A stretch of 55,784 nt of DNA from Bacteroidales bacterium (GCA_016938235.1 JAFGVA010000141.1:1-55784); one strand, 5' to 3'; shown: positions 35,228-44,575, counted from the stretch's first letter. The notes: generated from the sequence alone by a model not told the origin. Numbers and translations: made by a program.

Positions 35228-37264
35228 ATGGCTAAATACCTTAGTTTTAAGTTAAAGGGCAAATTATTATTTATTTCCATAGTTACTACAATTATCATTT
35301 TCTTTCTGTTTAACACAGCTGTATATCTCGTAATCAGGAAACTCTCATTTGAACAGGCTGTTGAAACTTCTTCTACCTATGCCAACAAATATGCCATGTC
35401 TGCCAAAAATGTTTTTGACTACGATATGGGCTTAACAAAAGGTATTGCAAATCTGGCTCAATACAAAGGTAATTATAGCGAAAACAAACGCGATTCAATC
35501 TATACCGGAATGATGATTGAAATCTGCAAAATGAATCCGGAATACATATCTGTATGGTTGAGTATGGAACTCAAGTATTTTCAGGAAGGATACAAAACGA
35601 ATCACGGAAGAAAACTAATTGCAACTGTTCGCAAAGGCAGTGGTTTTAGTGTCGATGTATATCACAGAGACATGGAAAGTCCAAATATTGGAAGCGATTA
35701 TTACCAAATCAAGGCAGATAATGTCCCGGTTCTGGCAGAACCATATATCGATAGTGAATTAGGCAATTTTATGATTACCAGCCTGATTTATCCTATAAAA
35801 AACGAATCGGACTCTGCATTTGCCGGCGTTGGTGGCATTGATATTCCTTTAAGCAGACTGCAGGGAATGTTTGACCGAATGGATCTCCTTCCAGGTTCAA
35901 AAGCATTTATCATATCAAACACTGGAATCATCGTAAGCCACACAGATCAAAGATCCGTAGGTAAAAATATTACTGAACTCTATTCAGAATTAAATAACCA
36001 GTATAACCTGATTGATAAGATTAAAAGCGGAAAATACATTCAACCTTTCAAACAAAACATACTTGACGAAGATTATTTAACCAGTGTTATGCCCTTTAAG
36101 GTTGAGGAAACAATTGCTCCCTGGGCCGTATTCATCTCTATCCCGGAATCAATTATTTTCGGAAAATTTGAAAAAATCAGAACCAATTTTATAATATTTA
36201 GCTTTTTAGGGCTCTTGTTGATTTTAGGCGTTTTTGTTATGTTTTCAAACAACATAGAAAAGATAATTGAAAGAGTTACCCATGCTATAAACACCTTGGC
36301 TGATGGCAATTTAAATGTTAGCCAGGATTTTAAAGATAATTCTAATGGAAAACTTAGGAAACTTAACGACTCTTTAAAACTTCTTGTCTCAAAACTAAAA
36401 TATACTGCCAATTTTGCGCAGGAAATCGAGAAAGGAAATTTCGATGCCGATTTTGAACTCCGAAGTGAAGATGATCAGATGGGCAAAGCACTTATGAACA
36501 TGAGGCTTGGTTTGTTAATGGCTAAAAGTGATGAAGAAATGCGTCGCGAAAAAGATACCCGTTCTGCCTGGATATCTGACGGACTGGCACGATTTGCTGA
36601 TATACTCAGAAAAGACAGTACCGATTTCGAGGTTTTTTCTGTGAAACTTATTAGTGAGTTGGTAAAATATATCGATGCCCATGTTGGCGGCATTTATGTT
36701 GTTGATGATTTTACACCAGGCGAAATATTTATCAGGCTCACGGGCTCCTACGCATACGAGGGCGAAAAACTCCTGAAAAAAAGAATTGAGATGGAAGAAG
36801 GCCTGATTGGTGCCTGTATTAAAGAAGGATCAATTAAGCAAATTAATGATATACCGAAAGGATACCTGTCAATTTCATCCAGTTTAGGTGAAAGAATCCC
36901 GAAATCACTAATTATTCTTCCACTAAAAACAAAAACAGAAATAATAGGTGCATTGGAGTTGGCATCGCTCAAAGAATTTAACAGTTCCACTTTAGAGTTC
37001 CTTGAAAAGCTGGCTGAAAGTATTGCAGTTAGTTTCATTTCAATAAAAATGCAAAAGAAAACCGAAGAGTTACTGGAACAAAGTAAACTTCAGACAGAAC
37101 AAATGATGGCTCAGGAAGAAGAAATGAGGCTGAATATGGAAGAAATGATGTTGACCCAGGAAGAAATGGAACATAAAGAAGAACAATTGAAACTTATTCT
37201 TGAGGAACTTGAGATACAGGAAGAAGATATGAAAAAAAGAATCGAAAGTATTAAGAAACTTTAG
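35228..37264 (+). CDS. Cache-HAMP-GAF-coiled-coil membrane sensor without output domain
   Basis: 678 residues. Membrane helix (about 16-36), an extracytoplasmic dCache-type domain (about 40-315, with VGGIDIPLSRLQGMFD and GSKAFIISNTGIIVSHTD), a second helix (about 320-340), HAMP-like helices (about 341-440), a GAF domain (about 455-605) and a Glu/Met-rich coiled coil to the end. Similar proteins usually continue into a PAS, kinase or phosphatase domain; this one stops after the coiled coil. It can sense a small ligand outside and probably another inside, and pass a conformational signal in trans. The hydrogenase-like gene begins 27 bp later, so the two are probably one module. Confidence 0.85.
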   Translation: MAKYLSFKLKGKLLFISIVTTIIIFFLFNTAVYLVIRKLSFEQAVETSSTYANKYAMSAKNVFDYDMGLTKGIANLAQYKGNYSENKRDSIYTGMMIEICKMNPEYISVWLSMELKYFQEGYKTNHGRKLIATVRKGSGFSVDVYHRDMESPNIGSDYYQIKADNVPVLAEPYIDSELGNFMITSLIYPIKNESDSAFAGVGGIDIPLSRLQGMFDRMDLLPGSKAFIISNTGIIVSHTDQRSVGKNITELYSELNNQYNLIDKIKSGKYIQPFKQNILDEDYLTSVMPFKVEETIAPWAVFISIPESIIFGKFEKIRTNFIIFSFLGLLLILGVFVMFSNNIEKIIERVTHAINTLADGNLNVSQDFKDNSNGKLRKLNDSLKLLVSKLKYTANFAQEIEKGNFDADFELRSEDDQMGKALMNMRLGLLMAKSDEEMRREKDTRSAWISDGLARFADILRKDSTDFEVFSVKLISELVKYIDAHVGGIYVVDDFTPGEIFIRLTGSYAYEGEKLLKKRIEMEEGLIGACIKEGSIKQINDIPKGYLSISSSLGERIPKSLIILPLKTKTEIIGALELASLKEFNSSTLEFLEKLAESIAVSFISIKMQKKTEELLEQSKLQTEQMMAQEEEMRLNMEEMMLTQEEMEHKEEQLKLILEELEIQEEDMKKRIESIKKL

Positions 37265-37291
37265 ATTAAATCGCCGTTAAACAGATTTGAG

Positions 37292-38713
37292 ATGAAATTG
37301 TCCAGAATTTTAACTATTGATGAAGATAAATGTGTGAACTGCCATCAATGCATTGCTGTTTGTTCAACAAAATTTGCAAATAATGGCTCAGGAGATTCTG
37401 TTTTCATAAACGATGACTTATGCATTGGTTGTGGAGAATGTATAAAGGCATGCACGCATAATGCCCGTATTCCAATTGACGACTTTGAACAAGCAATGGA
37501 AAGTCTCAAAAAGAAAGAAAATATTGTTGCCATAGTTGCTCCTGCTGCAGCTTCAAATTTTCCGGGGAAATACCTCCAGTTAAACGGATGGCTCAAATCA
37601 ATTGGAGTAAAAGCTGTTTTCGATGTAAGTTTTGGTGCCGAACTTACCATTAAGTCATACATTAATCATATTCAAAAAAATAATCCTAAGACTGTTATTG
37701 CCCAACCTTGTCCGGCACTGGTAACCTATATTGAGGTATACCGACCGGAACTTTTACCCTACCTGGCTCCGGCTGACAGTCCCATGATGCATACAGTTAA
37801 AATGATCATGGAATATTACCCAAAATATAAAGACCATAAAGTTCTGGTTGTATCACCCTGCATAGCTAAGAAAAGAGAATTTGATGATGTCGGATTAGTA
37901 GATTTTAATCTTACAATGAGAAGTCTTGAAAATTATTTCGAACAGGAAAAAATTGATCTGGCCAGTTTTGAGAAAGTTGAATTTGATAACGACCCCGCAG
38001 AACGGGCTGTTCTGTTTTCTACTCCCGGTGGTTTATTAAGCACAGCTGAACGTGATGTAAGCAGCATCAGAAATGTTACCCGTAAAATTGAAGGCCCTCA
38101 TACAGTTTATCGTTATCTCGATTTGCTGAAAGAACAAATTGATAAGGGTAGGGCTCCTTTACTAATTGATTGCCTGAACTGCGAAAACGGATGTAACGGA
38201 GGTACCGGAACCACCATGCAGGATACTTCTGCCGATGAACTGGAATATCTCATCAACGAACGCAGAAAAGATATGCAGTCCAGGTATAAGTCTGAAGATA
38301 ATAACGAAGAATCGCTCAATAAAATTCAGGATACTGTTTCAAAATACTGGAAAGAATCTCTCTACATCAGGAAATATCAAAACAAGCATAAACTTTTTAC
38401 AAATAATGTGAAAACACCTGATAAAGAAGAACTACAAGAGATATATGAATCGATGCACAAATACAGCGATGATGATATGTATAATTGTGCAAGTTGCGGA
38501 TACAACTCTTGCGAAATGATGGCTATAGCTATTTTTAACGGGTATAATAAACCGGAAAACTGCCACCACTTCCTGGCAAATGAAAACGAAGAAAAAACAA
38601 AAGACCTTCGGGAAAAGAACCTTCAGATTCAGAAACAAAAAAACGAATTAATCGAACAATCAGAAAGTCTGCTTGAATTTATCGGTAAAATAAGAGATTA
38701 TGCTAAAAAATAG
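37292..38713 (+). CDS. Sensory-type [FeFe]-hydrogenase-like protein
   Basis: 473 residues. Two ferredoxin [4Fe-4S] motifs (Cys14/17/20/24 and Cys44/47/50/54) precede an [FeFe]-hydrogenase H-cluster domain (about 78-325). The four H-cluster Cys are kept: Cys140 (QPCPALV), Cys190 (SPCIAKK), Cys297 and Cys301 (CENGCNGG). The usual TSCCP loop is altered so that Pro139 replaces the proton-relay Cys, and Ser replaces Met before the second Cys. A further four-Cys motif (C399, C402, C407, C424; NCASCGYNSC) and a C-terminal coiled coil (about 432-465) follow. These are traits of HydS-type putative sensory hydrogenases rather than H2-producing enzymes. No maturases (HydE/F/G) are in the window. Confidence 0.87.
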   Translation: MKLSRILTIDEDKCVNCHQCIAVCSTKFANNGSGDSVFINDDLCIGCGECIKACTHNARIPIDDFEQAMESLKKKENIVAIVAPAAASNFPGKYLQLNGWLKSIGVKAVFDVSFGAELTIKSYINHIQKNNPKTVIAQPCPALVTYIEVYRPELLPYLAPADSPMMHTVKMIMEYYPKYKDHKVLVVSPCIAKKREFDDVGLVDFNLTMRSLENYFEQEKIDLASFEKVEFDNDPAERAVLFSTPGGLLSTAERDVSSIRNVTRKIEGPHTVYRYLDLLKEQIDKGRAPLLIDCLNCENGCNGGTGTTMQDTSADELEYLINERRKDMQSRYKSEDNNEESLNKIQDTVSKYWKESLYIRKYQNKHKLFTNNVKTPDKEELQEIYESMHKYSDDDMYNCASCGYNSCEMMAIAIFNGYNKPENCHHFLANENEEKTKDLREKNLQIQKQKNELIEQSESLLEFIGKIRDYAKK

Positions 38714-38737
38714 TTAACAAAAAAAATATTCTGGTTG

Positions 38738-39424
38738 TTATTTTACTGTCAGGTTCGACCATAAAGGCTCTTCCTTGGGAGTTTTTGCCACAATTGAAAT
38801 TTGTTCTTTACTAACCGGATGCGTAAATTCTATTTTGTAGGCATGTAATGCTATTCCGCCGTAGTTGTTTGAACGTGGATAACCATACTTTAAATCACCT
38901 TTAATAGGGCATCCCATCTGAGCTAATTGAGCGCGAATCTGATGATGTCTGCCTGTTTTTAAATTAACTTCGAGCTGATAAAACGATTCCGTTCTTCCTT
39001 TAAGAGTATATTCAAGCTCAGCCCGCTTAGAATCTTTTACCTGCTTATCATAACAATATGACTTATTCTGTTCCGAAATCTTTTTCATATAATGAACCAG
39101 GGTTCCACTGTCGTTCTGAGGCAATTCTTTAACAAGTGCCCAATAAGTTTTTTTTACTTTATTTTCGCGGAACATTTCGTTTAGCCTGCTGAGAGCCTTA
39201 CTTGTACGGGCAAATAAAACTACTCCGCTTACAGGTCGGTCTAAACGATGCACAACTCCCAAAAAAACATCGCCTGGTTTATTGTGCTTTTTCTTAATAT
39301 ATTTCTTTACTCTGTCATCAAGAGATTCATCACCTGTTATATCACCCTGAACCAGGTCATGATTACCTTTATTTATAGCAATTATGTGGTTGTCTTCGTA
39401 GAGAACTTCAAGCTTGTTTTGCAT
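38738..39424 (-). CDS. RluA-family pseudouridine synthase
   Basis: 228 residues without an S4 domain. The catalytic motif HRLDRPVSG (Asp at about 62) and the C-terminal LKTGRHHQIRAQLAQMGCPI (about 154-173) are characteristic. Such short RluA-type enzymes modify rRNA or tRNA uridines; the exact target (for example RluC-, TruC- or RluA-like) cannot be assigned. Its stop faces the hydrogenase-like gene with 24 bp between, and panB is 21 bp upstream on the same strand, so they may share a transcript. Confidence 0.9.
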   Translation of the reverse strand: MQNKLEVLYEDNHIIAINKGNHDLVQGDITGDESLDDRVKKYIKKKHNKPGDVFLGVVHRLDRPVSGVVLFARTSKALSRLNEMFRENKVKKTYWALVKELPQNDSGTLVHYMKKISEQNKSYCYDKQVKDSKRAELEYTLKGRTESFYQLEVNLKTGRHHQIRAQLAQMGCPIKGDLKYGYPRSNNYGGIALHAYKIEFTHPVSKEQISIVAKTPKEEPLWSNLTVK

Positions 39425-39445
39425 GTTTAATATTACTACAAAAAA

Positions 39446-40261
39446 TTAATATTGTTCCCTTTCATTTGGGAAATCTAAGTCTTTTACATCTTTTATGTAG
39501 CTTTGAACAGCCCCAAGCATTTCCTGGTGTAGGTTATGGTATCTGCGTAAAAATCGTGGAGAGAATTCCTGGGTAATTCCAAGCATATCGTGCAATACCA
39601 GTACCTGTCCATCAACCTGGTTGCCGGCACCAATCCCAATAATTGGCGTTTTAACACTTCTGGCAACTTCGCCGGCAAGCCTTGCCGGTATTTTTTCAAG
39701 CACAATACCAAATACACCGGCATTATCTAATAAAATTGCATCCTCTTTGAGTTTCATTGCCTCTGCCTCTTCCCGGGCCCGCACTACATAGGTTCCAAAT
39801 TTATGAATTGACTGGGGAGTTAATCCCAGGTGGCCCATAACAGGAATTCCGGCAGATAAAATACGTTCAACCGACTCTAACACCTCTCTTCCACCCTCAA
39901 GTTTAACAGCATGAGCACCCGTTTCTTTCATTATTCGAATCGCCGAGTTAAGAGCTTCCTTTGAATTCCCCTGATAGGTACCAAAAGGTAAATCTACAAC
40001 AACAAGTGCTCTGGTTACTCCTCTTACAACCGATGAACCATGATATATCATCTCATTCAATGTAATAGGTACTGTTGTTTCATGACCTGCCATAACATTC
40101 GAAGCAGAATCGCCAACCAGAATTACATCAATGCCTGCCTGATCAACAATTCTTGCCATTGAATAATCGTATGCAGTTAACATGGAAATCTTTTCATTCC
40201 TAAGCTTCATTTCGTGTAAAACATGTGTTGTTACTCTTTTTACCTGATTGTGTACCGACAT
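39446..40261 (-). CDS. panB: 3-methyl-2-oxobutanoate hydroxymethyltransferase
   Basis: 271 residues, standard PanB length. TIM-barrel motifs are visible: [19 protein letters not shown] (about 25-43), [16 protein letters not shown] (Mg-binding Asp, about 49-64), VKLEGG (about 118-123), LGLTPQSI and [17 protein letters not shown] (about 210-226) near the end. It makes ketopantoate from 2-oxoisovalerate and methylene-THF, the first step to pantothenate and CoA. No panC or panD is nearby. It leads a unit with the pseudouridine synthase. Confidence 0.95.
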   Translation of the reverse strand: MSVHNQVKRVTTHVLHEMKLRNEKISMLTAYDYSMARIVDQAGIDVILVGDSASNVMAGHETTVPITLNEMIYHGSSVVRGVTRALVVVDLPFGTYQGNSKEALNSAIRIMKETGAHAVKLEGGREVLESVERILSAGIPVMGHLGLTPQSIHKFGTYVVRAREEAEAMKLKEDAILLDNAGVFGIVLEKIPARLAGEVARSVKTPIIGIGAGNQVDGQVLVLHDMLGITQEFSPRFLRRYHNLHQEMLGAVQSYIKDVKDLDFPNEREQY

Positions 40262-40910
40262 GGCTATTGTTTTTAATTATTTTGCAAAGTTTAAAAAAAC
40301 TTTTAAACCAGCCTCCCATAAATGTTAAATAATGGCTTTTAAGTGTTGAAATCGGGAATTGGGTTTTTAATAAAAGGGGAAAATAGTGTTTTTCAATCGT
40401 AAAATTCTTCCAATGACTCATTGAGCTAAAATCCTTCGAAATGAAACTATAGGACTTATCCGCCACAACTATTTAAAGCTTTATGGAAGTGACTAGGAGT
40501 CTAAAGTATTTGATGAAAAACTAAAACAACCGGAATATTATGGATGTTTAATTACAGATATTCAGCCATAATTCTATTAGTATATTGCAACATATCGTTG
40601 ATTAAGGCATTTCAATTTCGTATTTTTGGGTAAATATTTCAGACTGTTGCTGATAGCCGGCTTATCTTCTCACCTGCTTTATAGTCCACATTCTCCAATT
40701 TCACTATCTCAGTTTTAATTGTTTAACATTCAAATTGTAATGCTATGAAACAAGCATTAAAAAATTCATCATTATTTTCACGGTTGCAGTAAAAAGTCGT
40801 TGGGGATTGCGCGTTGCGGTCGTATCCCGGTGCAAGGGATACGATACGGGCAGTGAAGCCAGCAATACAACTAAACCCCCAATGCTTTTTAATGCGGGTT
40901 GCCACCAGTA
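40262..40910. other. 649-bp stretch without a supported gene
   Basis: No conserved protein was recognised in any frame; the short open frames are AT-rich noise. The only structure seen is the strong hairpin listed at 40820-40844 near the end of the PorT-type barrel gene. Confidence 0.55.
40820..40844. repeat. Hairpin, perfect 9-bp stem
   Basis: TCGTATCCC, loop GGTGCAA, GGGATACGA. It lies about 65 bp past the stop of the minus-strand barrel gene inside a locally GC-rich patch (about 40800-40890) within AT-rich DNA. No T run follows, so it is not a typical terminator. Confidence 0.55.
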
Positions 40911-41564
40911 TTATTTGATCTTATATCCAATTGTCAAGTTGACAGCAAAAGTGTTAGCGGTCACTTCTCCACTGTTTCCAGTACTTTCAATTGTCCAATC
41001 CGCTACTTTTGTGAAATCAAGATAATAATCTGCTTGTATTCCAAACTGAAGACTAGAAATATTATATTTTAATCCACCACCAAATATTAATCCAATAGTT
41101 GATTTTTTTAATCCGTCAAGATCTTCCAATCCATCAAATTGTCTACTGTAATTTACTAAGAAATCAACACGTGGACCAACACTTATAAAGGGAGAAAATT
41201 TTTCTTTAATTCTATATCGTAAATCAATCGCTGTATTAATTGATAAATAATTTAAGGTAGGTTTATCTGTGTATGTTCCACTTGATGGTTGTCCATCCTC
41301 AAAATACAATTGAATTTCCTCTTTGCCACCTTTTCTAATCATACCGATATTACTTGATAGGTTAAAATATTGCATGTCAAAATAATCTAAACCTCCAAAA
41401 ACTGAATATCCAATCAGCGGCTCGTCATAAAGTGGGTCAATATTTACTCCATGTAATTGCCAATGAAGTGTCGAAATTGAAGTTCCTCCTTGGAGCTTTA
41501 TAGTCTGTCCGTTTAATAAAGCTGCTATTGACAATACGATTAATAATAATCCTGTTTTTTTCAT
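40911..41564 (-). CDS. PorT-like outer-membrane beta-barrel protein
   Basis: 217 residues: signal peptide (about 1-19, ending ALLNGQ) and eight or so amphipathic strands ending with the aromatic/basic C-terminus LTIGYKIK. The pattern GGTSISTLHWQ near the start and NTAIDLRYRIKEKFSPFISVGPR (quoted parts about 108-130) match the small OMP_b-brl_2 barrels of Bacteroidota. The function is unknown. It stands alone, with gene-poor DNA on both sides. Confidence 0.8.
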   Translation of the reverse strand: MKKTGLLLIVLSIAALLNGQTIKLQGGTSISTLHWQLHGVNIDPLYDEPLIGYSVFGGLDYFDMQYFNLSSNIGMIRKGGKEEIQLYFEDGQPSSGTYTDKPTLNYLSINTAIDLRYRIKEKFSPFISVGPRVDFLVNYSRQFDGLEDLDGLKKSTIGLIFGGGLKYNISSLQFGIQADYYLDFTKVADWTIESTGNSGEVTANTFAVNLTIGYKIK

Positions 41565-41673
41565 TTTTCTCGATTATTAATTATTAATGTAGGTTGTGTC
41601 TTTATTGGTGACAACAAACAAATATGATTAATTTTTTAAGGCGGTTACATCCGACCTTAATAAATAAAAATAA

Positions 41674-41946
41674 ACGGATGAAAACAGCAATTTTAATCAG
41701 GAATGGACACTGAATTTTGCCGGTTATAATTACCTCAGAAAAAACGAAACAGATAAAGCCATTCAGGTATTTGAGCTAAACACTCAATTATTTCCGGATT
41801 CATTCAATACCTGGGATAGCCTGGCTGAAGCTTATTTGAACAAAGAGGATAAGGAGAAAGCTATCAAATATTATAAAAAATCACTTGAGCTAAATCCCCT
41901 TAACGAAAATGCAAAGCAAAAATTAAAAGAACTAAATAAAAAATAA
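41674..41946 (+). pseudogene. Remnant of a C-terminal TPR domain (serine hydrolase type)
   Basis: Reading from 41674 gives about 90 codons with no start codon after a stop at 41671-41673. The text includes NFAGYNYLRKNETDKAIQVF, FPDSFNTWDSLAEAYL and SLELNPLNENAKQKLKEL, the TPR tail commonly found at the C-terminus of secreted beta-lactamase-like hydrolases in this phylum. The catalytic domain is missing. It is too well conserved to be chance, so it is a truncated gene end. Confidence 0.75.
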
Positions 41947-41993
41947 ACTTCAACACATATCACTGCATATACTTGTTTTTCTGAATATTAGCT

Positions 41994-42015
41994 CTGTTCT
42001 GAAACTGTTCTGAAA
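41994..42015. repeat. Tandem 11-bp direct repeat upstream of tetR
   Basis: CTGTTCTGAAA occurs twice head to tail with no spacer, about 42 bp upstream of the -33 box of the TetR promoter. It may be a regulator site. Confidence 0.65.
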
Positions 42016-42031
42016 CAAAACTAATGTGATT

Positions 42032-42054
42032 ACGTATTAATATTCAATATACGT
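42032..42054. promoter_or_regulatory. Candidate TetR operator
   Basis: Inverted half-sites ACGTAT and ATACGT are separated by 11 bp and end 2 bp before the -33 box. The size and position suit a dimeric TetR regulator controlling its own operon; binding is inferred. Confidence 0.45.
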
Positions 42055-42056
42055 TT

Positions 42057-42087
42057 TTTGTTTTTTTATATTTTATTCGTATATTTG
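42057..42087 (+). promoter_or_regulatory. Promoter of the TetR-export operon
   Basis: TTTG, 19 bp, TATATTTG: perfect consensus. The -7 box ends 17 bp before ATG 42105, so the leader is very short. That rules out the in-frame TTG at 42096 as the start. Confidence 0.75.
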
Positions 42088-42104
42088 GTTAGAATTTGTA
42101 TGTT

Positions 42105-42704
42105 ATGAATCGGGAACAAGACAATCCAAAATACCAGGACATTGTAAGAACTGCACATAAGCTATTCTGGAAACATGGAGTAACCAGAGTGAGTATTGAA
42201 GAGATTTGCAGAGAATCAAAAGTCAGCAAAATGACCTATTACAAGTTCTTCTCAAATAAAAAAGAGCTGGCCATCACGGTTATTGATGATATGTTTGATG
42301 ATATGCAAGCGCAATATGAGAAGATTATGAATGCTGATATTCCCTTCGAAGAAAAAATTAAGCGCCAGTTATTGGCAAAATTCGAAGGCACAAAAGAAAT
42401 AAGTAAAGAATTAATTTCAGACATTTATGCAAACAGCCATCTAGGCTTGCATGAACACTGGGAAGCCAAAGCAAATCAAATGACCAAACGTGTTGTTGAT
42501 GATTACAAAAAAGCTCAAAAAGAGGGCTTAATCCGTCAAGATGTTAATCTTGGTTTTATTATGCACTTCAACGCAAAAATGGCAGAAATGATTTATGACT
42601 CAAATCTCTCTTCGATGTATAACTCAACACAAGACTTAATCATGGAAATTGCTAACCTGTTTTTTTATGGCATATTAACTAGAGAAAATAAAAACGGTGA
42701 TTAA
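42105..42704 (+). CDS. TetR family regulator
   Basis: 199 residues from ATG 42105. N-terminal helix-turn-helix (about 10-55: IVRTAHKLFWKHGVTRVSIE, ICRESKVSKMTYYKFF) and an all-helical ligand-binding C-terminus. The ligand is unknown. The last 8 bp overlap the outer-membrane protein gene, so it is part of the export operon and probably represses it until a substrate binds. A tandem repeat and an inverted repeat precede its promoter. Confidence 0.92.
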   Translation: MNREQDNPKYQDIVRTAHKLFWKHGVTRVSIEEICRESKVSKMTYYKFFSNKKELAITVIDDMFDDMQAQYEKIMNADIPFEEKIKRQLLAKFEGTKEISKELISDIYANSHLGLHEHWEAKANQMTKRVVDDYKKAQKEGLIRQDVNLGFIMHFNAKMAEMIYDSNLSSMYNSTQDLIMEIANLFFYGILTRENKNGD

Positions 42705-43854
42705 AAATACGCTTATATTATTATTGTTTTTATCGTTCGCTTTTACCAGCAAGGCACAAACTGATAAAAAAATAACCGGAGATTCCCTTAAAATTAAAGG
42801 TCAGCTTTCTGTCTGGACACATTATAATGCAAACAACAACCTGGAGTGGTGGAACGGAGGCCGGTATATTCCCCAGCTTAATTATGAAATAAAAAACCAA
42901 TCTGACAAAATGTTAGATTTCGAAGCTTCTGCTAATATATATGGAAACTTTGGAACTGTACCTTTTGATACAATCAACAGCTCCCGAAAAATAAAGCCCT
43001 ACAGGCTATGGACAAGATATTCCGGGGAACAATTTGAAATCAGGCTTGGCCTTCAGAAAATAAATTTTGGTTCAGCATCCCTGTTAAGACCGTTAATGTG
43101 GTTTGACCAGATGGATCCACGAGACCCCCTGCAACTTACCGATGGTGTTTGGGGCGCTTTAGGCCGGTATTATTTCCTTAATAATGCCAATATCTGGCTT
43201 TGGACTCTTTATGGTACAGAAAAGTTGAAAGGCTGGGAAATGTTTCCCACAAAAAATAAAACCCCGGAATTTGGTGGTCGCATTCAGGCACCTGTACCTA
43301 AAGGAGAAGCAGCTATATCATATCATCATCGCAATGTTGACATTTCAGTGCTATCCAGCCGTTGGAAAAAATATTTTTATACTCCGGAAAACCGATTAGC
43401 AGTTGATGCCCGTTTCGATTTAGTTGTTGGCTGTTGGCTTGAAGCATCATGGATTAATAAGCAAGAAAATATTAGACGTCAAACTAACTTGGAGATAATA
43501 AATATTGGAGCTGATTACACTTTCGGAATTGGAAACGGACTTTCATTAATTTTTGAACAACTTATTTTTGCAGCAGATGAAGAAGCATTTGAATTCAAAA
43601 ACACAGCAACATTTTCCCTCCTAAACCTGGGGTACCCCATTGGCCTTTTTGACAATCTGAGTGCCATTGTTTATTACGATTGGGCTAACAATAAAACCTA
43701 TAACTTTCTGAACTGGCAAAGGCAGTATAACAAATTTACATTCTTGGTTATGGCATATATGAATCCCAAAGATTATAACATACCTACTCAACTAACCGAA
43801 GAAAACCTGTTTGCCGGAAATGGCATTCAGTTTATGATAGTTTTCAATCATTAA
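42697..43854 (+). CDS. Outer-membrane protein of the export operon
   Basis: 385 residues; start GTG 42697 inside the end of tetR gives a clear signal peptide (about 1-20, ending SKAQ). The rest is rich in aromatic amphipathic strands (for example IRLGLQKINFGSASLLRPL and YYDWANNKTYNFLNWQRQYN), and it ends in IQFMIVFNH. I do not recognise a named family; it looks like a 14-18-strand porin-type barrel. Its position before an ABC exporter suggests an outer-membrane exit or receptor, which is inference. Confidence 0.75.
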   Translation: MIKNTLILLLFLSFAFTSKAQTDKKITGDSLKIKGQLSVWTHYNANNNLEWWNGGRYIPQLNYEIKNQSDKMLDFEASANIYGNFGTVPFDTINSSRKIKPYRLWTRYSGEQFEIRLGLQKINFGSASLLRPLMWFDQMDPRDPLQLTDGVWGALGRYYFLNNANIWLWTLYGTEKLKGWEMFPTKNKTPEFGGRIQAPVPKGEAAISYHHRNVDISVLSSRWKKYFYTPENRLAVDARFDLVVGCWLEASWINKQENIRRQTNLEIINIGADYTFGIGNGLSLIFEQLIFAADEEAFEFKNTATFSLLNLGYPIGLFDNLSAIVYYDWANNKTYNFLNWQRQYNKFTFLVMAYMNPKDYNIPTQLTEENLFAGNGIQFMIVFNH

Positions 43855-43882
43855 GAAACATGTAATCCTTAATATACAAAAC

Positions 43883-44575
43883 ATGGAAAATAACATGATT
43901 ATAACAACCGAGAAACTCACAAAACGTTTCCCAATGGGTAAAACGGAGTTCACTGCCCTGAAAGGCATTGATTTAAAGCTCGGAATGGGCGAATTTGCCG
44001 GACTAATTGGTCCCAGCGGTTCAGGAAAAACAACTTTACTAAATATTGTGGGATCTCTCGACACGCCCACCGAGGGTAAAGCCCTGGTTCTTAACCAAAG
44101 CATTGGTAATCTTAACGCTAAACAGGCTGCCAGGCTAAGAAAGGAACAGTTGGGTTTCATTTTCCAAAGCTATAACCTGTTGCAGGTACATACAGTTTTT
44201 GAAAACGTAGAGTTTCCACTTTTACTACTTAAATACTCAACAACCGAGAGAAAGAAAATGGTTATGGATGCCTTGGATTGGGTAGGATTAACAGACAAAG
44301 CTAAACAAAAACCGTCTCAATTATCAGGAGGTGAATGCCAGCGTGTTGCAATTGCAAGGGCAATGGTTAAGAAACCGTCATTAGTGCTGGCCGATGAACC
44401 AACAGCAAATCTCGATGCTGCAAACTCACACAACATATTGCAGACCATGGAGAAACTTAACCAGGAACTAAAAACGACATTCCTCTTTGCCACTCATGAC
44501 GAAAAAGTCATAGGTTATCTTAAGAGAAAGATATTCTTAAAAGATGGAATGCTCGACAAAGACGAAATTCTTTAG
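43883..44575 (+). CDS. ABC transporter ATPase, LolD/MacB type
   Basis: 230 residues. Walker A GPSGSGKT (about 43-50), Q-loop FQSYNLL, signature LSGGECQRVAIARA (about 147-160), Walker B LVLADEPTANLD (about 169-180) and the H-loop FATHDEK are all present. The type matches LolD and MacB ATPases that power FtsX-type permeases working on substrates in the outer leaflet of the inner membrane or in the periplasm. Its permeases follow about 540 bp later, separated by the GxxExxY insertion. Confidence 0.93.
   Translation: MENNMIITTEKLTKRFPMGKTEFTALKGIDLKLGMGEFAGLIGPSGSGKTTLLNIVGSLDTPTEGKALVLNQSIGNLNAKQAARLRKEQLGFIFQSYNLLQVHTVFENVEFPLLLLKYSTTERKKMVMDALDWVGLTDKAKQKPSQLSGGECQRVAIARAMVKKPSLVLADEPTANLDAANSHNILQTMEKLNQELKTTFLFATHDEKVIGYLKRKIFLKDGMLDKDEIL

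Noticed and set aside
40200-40466. 88-codon minus-strand frame overlapping the start of panB
   Set aside because: Overlaps the well-supported PanB N-terminus and shows no conserved motif.
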